DNA of 64,000 bases from Vandiemenella viatica. Taxonomy: Eukaryota > Arthropoda > Insecta > Orthoptera > Morabidae. Positions 13,171-25,395 of the stretch are shown one piece after another. Position 1 is the first letter of the stretch. Each line of letters starts with the position of its first letter. A model generated the notes under the pieces. That model was given only the letters and a program-made list of their open reading frames with translations. It ran no database searches and was not told where the DNA came from. The stretch lies in the NCBI GenBank assembly GCA_031002005.1, contig JARYHS010013631.1, positions 62,245,832-62,309,831 on the forward strand. Direction: 5' to 3'. Both the position numbers and the translations under genes were made by a program.

Positions 13171-14837
13171 GTGGCTGAAATTCAGACTAAGCACATTCAA
13201 ATTAAATGTGTTGATCCTTATGGAGCAGTTAACTAAAACAATATTTTCCTTGTATTCCGTGGGCACAACACGCTAAGTAAACCATTCAAGCCTTGTTCGT
13301 AAGTCCACCTCCGACTGTATGCTGATGCTCACAATAAGAGCAATGATCACTGCGGTACTCAATTTCCCAGTTCCAATATTGCAAGAGACAAAAAATACTT
13401 ATGAAATTGTTTTATATTAAATCTGAATCTTCAGTTTAGAGAAATATATACCGCGTAAGCAACGAGTGATAAGACGAAAAAAGAGATCAGTTTTACATTT
13501 AGTTACCTCAAAATACTCAACGTACAAAAGTCGGTAAGAGTATCTAATACAGTTCTCTTTGCTGAGTTGGCAACTACTGTCAAAAGCCATCGGCAAATTA
13601 ATCATGGATACAAATAATGTTAAATGTAATGTTCACAGCTGGTAGCAAATTAAAGAATATTCAATGGTGTCAGCGATAGTGAAAGTTGGAAATTTAAAAG
13701 TTAAGAGGGCTCATTTAGGATTCCTTGGTATTTTTGAAAGCGGAATGTACTGTGTAAAGAAAGGAATCTAGCATTTGCCTGGAGTGGCAAACTGGTAACG
13801 GAAAGGCGAAATGGTGATCCATCAATGCAATGTATTGTATGACAAAAATTTCATCACGACCATGGAAAGATTCTACTATATTCCATGAGTAAACTATCTT
13901 TAAAAACAATGGATCACAATCATAATTTGAAGTTAAAGACGTGAGTCAGTTGGTGCCCAATTTAGCTTCGGCGAGGGATTATATCAGTCAAGAGCAGCAT
14001 CTGCTGCATGTCTGAAAACCGATCAGAAGCAGCTGGATGCGGAGCATTTATAGTGACGAGACGTCGAAACGAGATGAAAGCTGCCAGACACTCGCTAGTG
14101 ACCTCTACTGTCTGCTAAATTACAAGCTCCACACCATGTCTCTTTCGTTCCACCCTTAGTTCTTGAAAGAGTCTTTTACGACAAAAATAAAAATAAAAAT
14201 TTGAGTCTAATTTCTTTCTAAATAGCTCACGATGTAATGCAATGCTTGTAAAAGGTGCTGGTGGCCTTTGAGCTATCAGTAAGTGATCTCTATTGTAAAC
14301 GTGCTCTAGTTCGGCTTTATGTTGCTATAATAACAGAAATAAGAAAATTTATTCTTCAACCCAAAGATTTGTTTCATTCCTTCATACCAGAGAAATACTA
14401 TGCAAGTCAAGAGCCAGAGCAACCATTTTCTTTACGGCTGAATCTATATTTTAAGCTTGGAATCCAGATGACCGAGTTAAAAGAATACTACACAAACGTA
14501 GAGCAAACTATGCTACATGAAAATAGTATGTTTATGTCCGCTTAAAATTCCGCCTGAAGCCGAGTCCAAACGACAGATCACACAGATACTGACAAAACAA
14601 ATCAACATATTCCAAAGAGGTGTTGGACCCCCGAATATGTTTTTGCAGAAATTTCCTAGCAGAATTAAATAATCAGAAGAGGAAACTATATCATTATGTT
14701 GTCTATTGGAACAACGGCCGTTAAACTAAACGTTTTCACCACATTTAACAGAGAAGTAAAAATTAAATAAAAATCTTATCCTCGCGTTTCAAACGCCAGG
14801 ATCACGCTGCTGCAGCGTTTACCAAAATTTTGCTTCT
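13171..14837. other. Non-coding stretch, nothing recognised
   Basis: Short frames only, including a 96-codon frame at 14255-14545 without recognisable motifs. No terminal repeats or TSDs were found. Confidence 0.45.
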
Positions 14838-15012
14838 GGCTTTACGCCTCGTCTACGTCGAGGTCATTACAGGCAAGAAAGAACAGAGGATAAGGAATTG
14901 GGCCTGTAGTGATTTGGGGAAGTCGTGGAAAACCAAAATCTGGATGGCTGAACGGAGATTCGAACACTTGGCAGAGCATTACCATTCAACCATCCCACTC
15001 GGTTTGCCAAAA
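14838..15012 (-). mobile_element. Second SINE family, partial copy
   Basis: On the minus strand this carries the family's 3' motif (CATTACAGG preceding a CTACGTCGAGG segment on the plus strand), then GATTTGGGGAAGTCGTGG and a B-box-like GGAGATTCGAACAC near the tRNA-like head. The same layout recurs at 17806, 18640, 19204, 25229 and 26374. This copy lacks part of the middle. The family resembles abundant tRNA-derived repeats in insects, but I cannot give its name. Confidence 0.65.
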
Positions 15013-17472
15013 CTTCCCAGTCACGCCCATTTTCTTAAAAGTAATTGAATAAGAAGTGTTAAAGCACTATTTAGAGAACAAAACTCAACAGTTCTGCCAA
15101 CACTGTACAACCAGCTTCAAAGCAATATTTTTAAATGGTGGTTAATGTTAATTTTATGACTAGCGCATTTTCTTATTCTATATTTATTGAGAAGAAGCGT
15201 TAAAAATACAATAAAAAAGTATCAGATTGCAACGACAAACATGGCGACTCTCCAGAGTCGCAAAAAATAAAAAAGGTTGAACCCCCCCTAACCCCCACGT
15301 GGCTTTTCCCTCTCCCCCCCCCCCCCCCACGTAGCTTTTTTCCCTTTTGATTCTAGAAGACATTTTGTACTATTTTCTCTTGTCAGACTATTTTAAATTA
15401 CATACGGAGGAAGTAACTGATGGAAATAAATATTCACATGCTGTTGTGAGTTCTGTTCCTCATTCTAACTGTGAAAAATGTTATCAAAGGAAAGCTACGT
15501 GGCCTGGCTCGGAACCCCCCCTCCCCCAAGTAGCCTTACAGCCAACCCCCCCCCCCCCCCCCCTGGACCGAGCCACGTAGGTTGTGCACGGTCACTTACA
15601 AGAAATGAAAAATTTATGTTCCGGTATGTTCTAGAACTAAAGGCATCAAGTCTCAAACTCGCCGCGTTGAGGACGGAGAAAAGAGAAACTTTGATGAATT
15701 CAGAGATTCATCTCGTAATTAAATGAGTTTGATATAATGCAGAAGATATATTCTAACGTCTAAAAGCGATATTGAAACGCTATGGATACATTTCAGTCTT
15801 TCTTAACTTCATTAGGCGCTCAAATTTTTTGCAGATTTTGGTAAAAACTTAGCACGCGCGGGCTTACTGCAGTGGCGGATCTACGAATTTTCTGAGGAGG
15901 GACAAAAACTTCAGATCGACGCCCCTTCAAACCTGAATTTGCTGCCCGGGGCAGTATGGAGCTGTTCTTCGATTTTGAAACTTCTTTGCAGATTTCTGTT
16001 AAATGTAGAAAATGCAAACTGTTAATTCTCTCGAAAGAAACAGGAGAGACAAAAATCATAAATGAAAACGAAATTTACTGTTATATTCAAATGCCGATAT
16101 AGTTAACGAAAAAATAATATCTATGAACTAAGATCTTAAATACTATAGTAAATGACAAGTTTAAATCGAGTCCAAAACTTTGGAAGATGCTAAAAATGAA
16201 AATTTGTAAGAGTCACCACACTTTCAAATTTTCATGTTCATCATCAATAGAGTCGCCGTTCTTTTTAAAGTTATGCATCTTATTTATAAAATGTCTGACT
16301 TACTAACGAGAAGACTCTGGTTAAGAACAGAAAATAAATCACTACAGCACAAGGTGCAACAGCGCAGAAAAAAAAATTAAAAACAAAACACCCTTGTGTT
16401 TATGCCATGAAAAGACTTTTAAACGACTGTAACTGGTTCATAACTACATAGAAAAATATTCAAGTCTGTAAGTCTCTTTCTAGTCTTTGAAAATCCAATA
16501 CCAATTTGCCGATGAGGAGAAGGCTGGTAATAGAAATACCAACAACACAGGACAGTACATAGTATGATCAGCTGATCCAACACCTTTCAAAGACGATTTA
16601 AATAAGGCCTTAGAGTGTGGATATCAGTGGTTCTTAAACAGGTTGGCTAAATTGACGCTCAAAATCAATCTTTTTTTTTTAATGGGCCGCAACGTACAGC
16701 TGACGAAAGCTAACTGCATGTTTGGAAGTGTTGAAAAGTAAGTGGTATGGGGCTCAAAGTTTCATCCGGAAGTTCAAGGTGTATCCGAAAGTAATAAGTC
16801 AAAGAATTAGTATCAAAAAATCCTAACCCTAGCGACTAGTCGAGATGGATGCAGTTTTCGTCCGAGTGGCTCACCTGACTCCAAGCGGCGGGGGCGGTAC
16901 TCGCCAAGCTGCTCGCATGGCTCCTATGGGGAGCTGAGGGCCTCTCGCTCCTTTGTCTCTGCCAGCGTTGCGCCATTCAACCAGAGCAAGCCCCACGCCC
17001 GCATCAAGTGGATGCACTTCAGTAGGCAGGCAGACGCTACACTAAGATACTGATGTGCTCCACTGACAATATACACTTTCCAGATTTATTTTCTGCAGCA
17101 AACATATCTTCAAGAGATATGTAATAATACTTACCAATTTTACACATATCAGCCTTCCATGCGGTTATAATCCGGAGAGAAGCCATAAACTCTACAATTT
17201 AACAGTCTACGCCATCCCAGTTCGGCTAAAAATCAAACTACCACTGTCAGGGAGACAAAATCAAATACTAGAGTTTATAAAAGACAGCGTCAAAATACGA
17301 AGAAAATGTTAAACTGAAGCGGAAGGAAAAGCCTGAATATACTAAACTACTGTAAGCCTGAACAGGACTCACAACAACGATTAGTAGTGGTAGAACGTAA
17401 TGCATACGCCTGCTCTTTCAATCAATAGTCCCATGTTTTAAAAGCTGGCGATCCGTTCCATCCAAAATGCTA
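15013..17472. other. Non-coding stretch with C-runs
   Basis: The segment 15270-15580 contains several C runs of 7 to 19 bases next to repeated (C)CACGTAGC or CTACGTGG motifs, with inverted CTACGTGG and CCACGTAGG near 15499 and 15571. It looks like a degraded foldback element, but I could not define its ends. At 15872 a hAT-like end, CAGTGGCGGATCTACG, is visible without a matching partner. A GC-richer block at 16850-17040 is unidentified. Confidence 0.4.
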
Positions 17473-18040
17473 ATTAACACCAACCTACGGAGCTTCCCAT
17501 CTAAATAAAATACTCTATTTCACACCTTTCCCAAAGACGCAGTTTTAAGGGACCAACACACATTCTAACGAAACTACTTCTGACAATCGGAAGATTCGGG
17601 TTCCTTATGATGTTGCGCGCCCGAACAACAGAAGATTGAAACTTCCCACCAGTGCCTCTTGGATGTTTATCACCCCCTACCACATGAAGAAATTTAAAAC
17701 AGCGGAGCACAGTTAGAATTTGGGGGCACCATAAAATTATAATTTTGTAGATCGTACTCGCCACTGGTTTCAAACCATGCCAGTAGTAGTTCCGGTTTTG
17801 TTTATGGCTTTAATTACCTAGACTTTAATGAGGCGTAGAGGCGGGAAAGGACTCTGGACAAGGAACAGGAACAGGAAGGAATTCAGCCATTCTCTTTTGC
17901 AGGAAGCATCCCGGCATTCATCTGGAGTGATCTGGGGAGGCATGGAAAACTCGAATGTTGATGCCCAAACGGGTATTTGAGCTCGCATCCTCCCGAATGC
18001 GAGACAACAGTTTTACTGCTCACCCACCAAGCTCGGTTCG
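17473..18040 (-). repeat. Left arm of ~570-bp inverted repeat carrying a SINE
   Basis: The outer part (17473-17800) begins CCAACCTACGGAGCTTCCCA and is inversely repeated at about 18860-19212. The inner part (17806-18040) is a minus-strand copy of the second SINE family, with GAGGCGGGAAAGG at its 3' end and a tRNA-like head reading TGGGTGAGCAGT and GAGCTCAAATACCC. The arms share the junction CATCCTCCCGAATGCGAGA. The 18041-18600 spacer is unrelated. Arms differ at many sites, so the duplication is not recent. Confidence 0.7.
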
Positions 18041-18639
18041 AGTTCTGTTTCCTTTCGCCGAACCAGGTAATAAACACAGCTTAGCATTATTAACAAAATT
18101 TGATGTTATACCGTATCAAATACGTATAAGAATAATCTATGCGTGTAGTAAAATTTCCAGTGGAAAATACATAATTTTTAAAAAGCGCACAGTAAAATGT
18201 TAATTTACGTGTCAAATGGTTTAATAGTAAACTCTCATACAACAATTTGCTTCCTCAAAACAGAATAACTACAAAGGTCTACTTGTGACTAAAGAATCTC
18301 TCTTTGAAAATTGGTGAAAATTCATCATATTTCAACACCATCTGACGTCTTAAACATGTTACCAAGATGACATACTGTGTGGATATATTCCTAGAATGTA
18401 TCTGAACTTCACGAAAAATTCACGGGAAATTTGTGATGGTAAACGATTAACTGTAACAGCGAATGTTTTGCTGGACTGTATGAAACATCAGTAAGGATTT
18501 AACAGTCAAGTACATGACACTGGAGGCCCTCTTATAATCTGCAGGTTGTGTGCTTCCTCAAATAAAACTTCTTGGCAAGAAGTTTTTTTTTTTTTGGGGG
18601 GGGGGGGGCTTAACATCTAGTCGACGTCGAGATCACTAG

Positions 18640-19212
18640 AGGCGGGAGAGGAGTGGGGAAAAGGAACTCTCGCATTCGGGAGGACGCAGATTCGAATCCG
18701 TCAGAACATAGGCCTACAGATTTGAGTTTTCCAGAATCACTCAAAGTGAATGTCGGTGTGGTTCCTCCAAAAGGCCATGACAGAATTCCTTATCCACAGT
18801 CCTATCCAGCCTCTAATGACCTAAACGTCGACGAGACGCAAAGCCACAAGCAAGACCGGAACTCCACTATTGGCATGGTCTGAAACCAGTGGTGAATACG
18901 ATCTACATAATGATCATTTTAAGGTGCCACCAAAAACTAACTGCTCCGCTGTTTTAAATATCTGCATGCGGTAGGGTGATAAACTTCCATGACGCACTGG
19001 TTGGAAGTTGCTATCTTCTGTTGTTGGGGCGCGCAAGGTTTGTATCATCTGTTCTTCAAGAACTAGATAATCGAACACACAACATAAGGAACCCAAATCT
19101 TTCGACTGCCAGAAGTAGCTTGGTTAGGAACTATATTGGTCCCTTAAAACTGCGTTTTTCTGAACGGTTTGAAATAGAGTATTTTATTTAGATGGGAAGC
19201 TGCGTAGGTTGT
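18640..19212 (+). repeat. Right arm of inverted repeat carrying a SINE
   Basis: This is the inverted partner of 17473-18040. From left to right it contains the SINE head (CGCATTCGGGAGGACGCAGA, GATTCGAATCC), the SINE body with CCTCTAATGACC and GTCGACGAGACG, and then the non-SINE segment ending GGGAAGCTGCGTAGGTTG. Immediately before it (18612-18662) is a fragment of the same SINE family in minus orientation, so two copies abut head to head. Immediately after it another minus copy begins at 19204. Confidence 0.7.
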
Positions 19213-19400
19213 TGCCTTGCGCCTCTAGTGATCTCGAGGACGAGACGGGGGTAAAAAAGGAAAAGCGAGAAGAAATTTGGCAATGACTTTTTGAAGGGAC
19301 CATGCCGGAATGGAATGGTTTTGAGTAAACTTATAAAACCGAAATCTGAAAGACAGGAGAGAGATTTGGATGCTTGTTCTCCCGACGCGGAACAGTAAAA
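19204..19400 (-). mobile_element. Second SINE family, copy abutting the inverted repeat
   Basis: It shares GCCTCTAGTGATCTCGAGGACG and the later CTTTTTGAAGGGACCATGCC with other members, and runs toward a tRNA-like head near 19385. It is divergent, with an insertion in the middle. Confidence 0.55.
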
Positions 19401-21291
19401 GGAGAAATATTCGAACAAACGGCTGCTTGTTAAATTATTTCCTCACCAAGTAAGTTCCCTTGTTAATGCCTCTATAAGATAGTATAAATTCAAATGAAGA
19501 CCGGAGTAACAGCTTACAAATGACACTGTCTAATGCAAGCAGAAAGAATGTTCAACCTAAGGAAGAACTCAATCAGCCTTATTCTGTTTTCCGTGACAGG
19601 AATAAGCGTCGCCATTCGTTTTCAAATTTTGCGATGTTAATTGTTAAAGAAATGGTACGGCATCGCATTGCGCTTAGATCACGGTATGGTTTGTACTGAT
19701 ACCGAAATTAATCTTGAGTAGTGTAAGTCAATATCAAAATTAATAATTAACGAACAGTCCCTGACACCTTTACGCATTTTGTTCCTGGAGTCGAATATGA
19801 GTTGCAAAAGCATGTTCATACCTGCTAACTTCCAAAACTATTTTTTCGTAAAGACCCTTGAAAGCAAAAATTTTAAAATCTACATTTAATCGATCGTGCA
19901 CTTAACAACTAGAAATATGTAAAGAGCATATTTAATTGAAATCGTATATACAATCCTTGACATTTGTCGACAAACATTACTTCAAGAAAACTTTGAAGTC
20001 GGCATCTTTTAGGCAGTAACTAAAACCTGGTAAAAACTAAAGCTTTGCAGAAGCAGTTTCTTGTTTCAGTTAGCACCGGATCAATTTACGCTGCTCTATA
20101 TAGGATACATTCAATCAAACCTCAAAGATGAAGCAGTGGTTTTCTTAAGAAAGTCTGTTTCCTTAACAAGATCCTAACTGGTAATCTTCAAAATGGAAAC
20201 AGTATCTAGGATTTCATTTGAGAGCGATGATCTGAACTGTGTCCTTCCTATTCTTATTAACCACTAGTGTAAACCCGTGACCATTTTTTGCGTATCGTCA
20301 CAGGTCCAGAATAGTTCCAGTTTTTAGGATGAAAGATTGTGACAGGTTGGCCTCATTTGACCAAATATAATCTTGACCTATGTTCCAAGGTGAATAAAAT
20401 CTCTGAGCTTGAAGAACTCGGAAGCATTAATAGATGTAGGTATTAAACACGAACAGGGACGAAAGCGCAATCGTATAATTGCTTAAATACAAGCTTGACT
20501 TGTGTTTGATCCTTGAAGTTACATGCAAAATTTAAAAAATTCACGTTTGCTTCCAAAGCATCATTTTTTTTTTTTTTTAAATTGAAACTGGCCAAACACT
20601 CGTAATCATTGGTCATAGTATCTGTAACGGCCAGAGAACTTAATATTAAACAGTTGAGCAACTCCGAAGAAATGAATGGCTAGAATAGTTGATTCTGTAA
20701 CATATTTGGTCTGATGTTCACTTAAAATAACCTAATAACTCGCGTACAGCGAACATGAAGAAAGACCATTAACGAAAGTTGTCAGTAAAATACCTAAAAA
20801 GCAAATAAACGTAATGCATAAACTTTGGTCCAGCAAAAACATTAGTGAAAGTTTTAATTAAATTGAAATTTATCCTAAATGACAATTGGCATTCGTGGTC
20901 ATATCAGAGACATTGAGTAATTTAATTTTTTATAGTTTTTTTATGTTACTTTCAATAGCAACATGTTACTGAAAAGCAGATCCACGTTTTTTCAGAAGTT
21001 TATTGATATTTTTTAAAACTATAAACGCTACGAAAAGCAAACTTACTTAATGTATAATGGAAATTAATTTGTTAGAAGTTGCTAAACTATTAAACTGTGG
21101 ACATAACCAAGAATTTCTTCTAATGGGATCTCTGGTTGTTATGCGAGCGAAGGCTGACACGCAACACCGTTCTCCAGCCAATAACTATCGAGGTGGGTAA
21201 ATGAGTGAGTGATGAGCATACGAAATTATATAGTAGATACTGAAAACACGTTTACACTTTGCATTGCTGTGGGATGTGGCGAGTATGGACA
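19401..21291. other. Non-coding stretch, nothing recognised
   Basis: AT-rich sequence with no supportable gene, SINE or terminal repeats. Confidence 0.5.
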
Positions 21292-22672
21292 TCATATGTA
21301 TTATTTCTTTAAGGTTTTTTTTGTCAAGCCTTTATCTCCCTTCATACTTAACCGAAATCAATGAATGAGGTGTCATCCACTTTGGTAACAATATATTTTA
21401 AGAAACGAATTTTTCGGAATTCGGCCCTTAAAGGGCAAAAATGTCAATATTTCTAAAATGCCGTTTTTTTTTACTACAAGTCATTTATCTCCCTGGATAC
21501 CTATCTGAAATCTATTAATGAAGTACCATTTTAAAGATTAAGATCTCCGCTTTGAAGACATCATATATTAAAACAGGAATTTTTCGGAATTCGACCCTTA
21601 AAGGGCAAAAACGTCAACATTTCTAAAATGCGTTTTTTTTTGGTGTCTCGAACCATTTATCTCCCTGGATATCTAACCGAAATCGATAAATGAAGTAGGG
21701 TTATGACGAGTAATGTCTCAGCTTTGGTGACATATTAAGATTTTTTTTTTTTTTAATTCAACCCTTAAAGGGAAAATGAATAAATGGTTCTACAACGCAT
21801 TTTTGTGTCACGAGCCATTTATCTCCCTTGATACCTAACCGAAATCGATAAACGAGGTATAGTTTTAAATATTTAAGTATATGCTTTTTGATCACATCAT
21901 ATTTTAAGAAAGAACTTTCTCCAAATTCAACCCTTAAGGGGCAAAAATATCGTTTCTAAACCATTTTTTTTTTTACCTATCTTGATGCCTACTCAAATCT
22001 ATAAATGAGGTATCGTTTTAAAGATTAAGATGTCTGCTTTGGTCACACCATATTTTATAAAAGGAATTTGACTCGAAGTCAAAAGCATCAATATTATTTC
22101 TACAGCGTGTTTTTTTATTATTATTATTATTACGAGCCATTTATCTCCTTCGACACCTAAGCGAAATCGATAAATGTCATATCGTTTAAAGATTAAGGTC
22201 GACAGTTAGGTAAAATGATAAATTAAGAAAGAATTGTTCGGAATTTGATTCTTAAAGAGGTCGCGCGTATGAGACAGTTCAGAGCCAAGTCCCTAGATTG
22301 CAGCAGCAGATATCACAGAGATGTCAATAAACTTTTTTTTTTTTTTTTTAAGTAGCTTTTCGGATATTTTTTTCTATTACGGCAATTTTTGTTTTGCTAT
22401 ACAATTCGAATGTAAACATTTTATTCGCACAACAATACATATCACAGAGGTATTTTCAGGTTCGTTGTATTATGTTAAGGTTAGTGACTGTCGTACATAC
22501 AGTGCGTTTTAAATTTTCCTGTTTCGTAATATGTTTTAAGGATTTTGATGTGTACATATTGCACTAAAATTATTTGCTACAAAAGTGCGGTTCTACTTTT
22601 CATTATATTACAAGCTTTCACCCTCATTATACATCATATTTTACTCGCGAAATTTTCACATGGGTCTTCTAG
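21292..22672 (+). mobile_element. Helitron-like element, family 1 copy, six tandem units
   Basis: The copy begins A|TCATATGTATTATTTC and ends in GCGAAATTTTCACATGGGTC followed by CTTCTAG and T, matching Helitron terminal rules (5' TC after A, 3' CTAG before T). Between the ends are about six tandem units of 150-170 bp with TTTATCTCCCT anchors near 21331, 21482, 21656, 21815, 21980 and 22140. A non-repetitive 3' tail of about 420 bp follows, containing CAGAGCCAAGTCCCTAGATT, and is shared with the 54055-54459 tail. No protein is encoded. Confidence 0.75.
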
Positions 22673-22968
22673 TTACTCCATATTATATTTAAGAATTCCA
22701 TAGCACCCGAAATATTTGATAACTGCGCCCATTTAATATCATTTGGAGTAACTACATTTGCAACAGTGGAAATGCCATTTAACTGAAGAGCTATGAATTG
22801 TGTGTGAATGGCGTTTACAGCATCATCCCTTGTTTTATTCTCCTTCTTATGTATCTTACACAAGAAGGAAACTTTTACAAGAAGAAATTGACTAAAGAAA
22901 ATTGTGCATCTTCGATTTTGTCCAATGTGGCTACTTGTCCATGCTTTAGTATATCACTTATGATGTAA

Positions 22969-23146
22969 GGGGGCGTCCATTAAATTAAGGAATTAAGCGA
23001 GGTGAAATAGGGGAAGAGGTACAGCAAAATCGCATCAGAAATCTCACGTCATCTTTTTAATTCTTTGAAGAACAGTAGAGCTAAAAGAAAAAAAGTCTGT
23101 AAACAACTTGCAACGTCGATCCCTTCACGTAATTAATGGACGACCC
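22969..23146. mobile_element. Harbinger-like MITE, short copy (178 bp)
   Basis: The left end is GGGGGCGTCCATTAAATTA and the right end, read inward, is GGGTCGTCCATTAATTACGT. It is flanked by TAA on the left and TTA on the right. The body shares GAGGTGAAATAGGGG and AATCTCACG with the element at 6478-6875, so it is a shorter member of the same family. Confidence 0.62.
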
Positions 23147-23149
23147 TTA

Positions 23150-23484
23150 ATCAAAGGTTGTACAAAAGTAATTTCTGCACTTGGTGGAATATAGTGTTCC
23201 ACCAAGGAAGTGAACAAACATTCTGCTTTAATCACTTCCGAATCAGAATTTCCTGACTTAGCGAAAAACTTGTTGATTTTGTGATTCTCCTCCGGTTTTA
23301 AAAACGCAATGTGTTTATCACACATAACCTGATAAGCCAAATAATTTCTTCCGCTATCTGCTATATAACTACACACTGTAAAAATTGCAAATTTTCCCCC
23401 TTTTTTTAATTTGATTATACACGGAAATTGTACGGAATATGCTTCCCTGAATGTCTGAAAGTACTGATTCTGAGCGTTACTCAT
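23150..23484 (-). pseudogene. hAT-type transposase N-terminal fragment
   Basis: The frame starting MSNAQNQYFQTFREAYSVQF resembles the N-terminus of a group of insect hAT-like transposases: a short basic lead, then FPCIIKLKKGGKFAIFTVC with a Cys-containing zinc-finger-like stretch, a K-H----- region and NKFFAKSG, then VIKAECLFTSLVEHYIPPS. In the family this leads into the catalytic region, but here it runs into the end of the MITE at 23146 and stops. The second Cys of the expected finger and the usual SHGG segment are not recognisable, so the DNA-binding domain is decayed. The frame opens 90 nt further upstream, but those residues do not fit the family. It is a relic, not a functional gene. 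Confidence 0.6.
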
Positions 23485-23499
23485 GGTTACATGATTTCC

Positions 23500-25228
23500 A
23501 CGGTCTACACAAAGTACCAACCAGCGACACAACGCACGCGGTAATCTCCGGAAGTGAAAGAAAACTATATTCAAACAACTGCTGTTTCGACTTTGAGAAA
23601 AGTATCAAAGAGAAAGATCGATTAATTACTGACTACAGCAAAATATGCGTATCTTGGTATAATTTTAGAGCCAAATGAAAGAAGTTTAAACGCACTTAGA
23701 AACACTTACAGCCATGAAAGAAGTCGGAAACTTACAACTGTCAATAAAAACTGCAATATTCTTGTACCATAAAAAGATCTCACCTAAGCGATCAAATTTT
23801 AGTTTGGAAAACCGTAAAACATATCTCGTCCTTAAAACCGCAAAATACAGCACCTTTCCGTAAATTTTACGGAAAAACCCGTAAAAAGTTGGCACGTATG
23901 CATGTTTATTGGGGATAAACTAGCACTCTCCGCATTATAGTTCACAGCTAACGCATTACAGTGAGCTACTCTGAATAATAAAAGTTGGCTTGTTAAATGT
24001 ATTGAGAAAAGGCAAATTCTGTGACGCAACAGCTGTTACTGCTACTCATGCTGTCCTCTTTCCTGTGGGTACCTTGGCCAACTGACGTCACAACATTACG
24101 ACACGGGACGCATTCCAAATCTATTTCGATGGCCACTTTTCACGGCCGCCAAGCAACAGTATCTCTGACAGAATCTGGATAAGCAATCCTGTTGACATTT
24201 TCCATGTCGTGGCTGCTGGAAAAGATTGTTTCTGAAAGTAACGAATAAAAGGAAATTGAAGCAGTTATATAACTGGCTTTCAGAAAGGTATTCAAAGCTT
24301 TGACAAACTACATCTTTGCGTGTTGTGAGAATTTTTTTTTACTCCCTCTCTCATCGTGATTCACATTCCAGAAAACAGACTAGGTGATGAATACAATCTT
24401 AGTTGATCCCCGAAGGCACAAAAGCTAAAGCAGGCGCCATGATAAGGCGACGGTTTGAAAAGGAAGAGCTTGGGAAGAAAGGTGCCCCTAAGGCAACCAG
24501 AGTATGAATAGCCGCGGGACCATTTCACTGTTAAACGATAACCTTTCTCCGCTTCCTCGGTTTAAATGTCAGCGAGGCCACGAAAACGGACCGTTTTAAA
24601 GAAAGAAGAAAGCAAAAGCACTGTAGCTAACCTTTAAAAAATGACTAAGATTGTACCAAACGAAATTATTCCTACACTGTTCAACACCAACATATGGCGC
24701 AACTTAAGAACTAGTAAGACATTGTGATTCAAGCCTGAATCATTTAATGAACTAAAGGACAAAGTTTTCTGGCACAACAAAGGCTTTAGATGAACTTTTT
24801 TCATTTCAAATACTTATAAATCCGCGAAAAGTAACAGTTTCCAATGACCTCGGAACGAAACTAGGAATTGCGTGTTCGCATTTGACACAGCTGCTCTATT
24901 CATTTCAGCAATGGGATATTAAATACAACTAAAAATACAAAAAACTTAGCTGTCTTGATGCTTAAGTAATTTCAAGCACGACGTTACAAACAAAACGACA
25001 TCCATTTCAAGCTCTGTAACACGCCTCCAGATAGCTGAATTACTTCCGAAACTATCGACGGCCAGTTTAGAAAACACTTTTATAGAAACAATTTCAGCAC
25101 AATGAATAATCATTAGATACGATTTAACAAAAAAAATCTGGATTATACATTCGCAAAATTAATTTTTCGAAATGATTTCTAACGTCTTTTCGGTACACGT
25201 CATTCATTAATCAACTCGGAGACTGACG
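23500..25228. other. Non-coding stretch, nothing recognised
   Basis: Only short frames and no delimited repeats were found. Confidence 0.45.
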
Positions 25229-25395
25229 TTTTTATTTTTTGCGTCGATATCTAGGTCAATAAAGATGGGAGAGGACTGTGATCGAGAAACCTTTCCAGCA
25301 TTCGCCCGTAGCGATTTTCCGAAACCACGGCAAGCCAAAATCTGCATGGCCGGAAAGGGATTTGAACTCTTGTCTTCCCACTAAAGACTATTTTT
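25229..25395 (-). mobile_element. Second SINE family, divergent copy
   Basis: It shares the GTCGATATCTAGGTCA end, CCAGCATTCGCC, ACCACGGCAAGCCAAAATC and a B-box-like GGGATTTGAACTC with other members. It is shorter and more diverged than the copy at 26374. Confidence 0.6.

Noticed and set aside
15872..15970. Another hAT MITE starting CAGTGGCGGATCTACG
   Set aside because: Only one end is recognisable and no 8-bp TSD partner was found.
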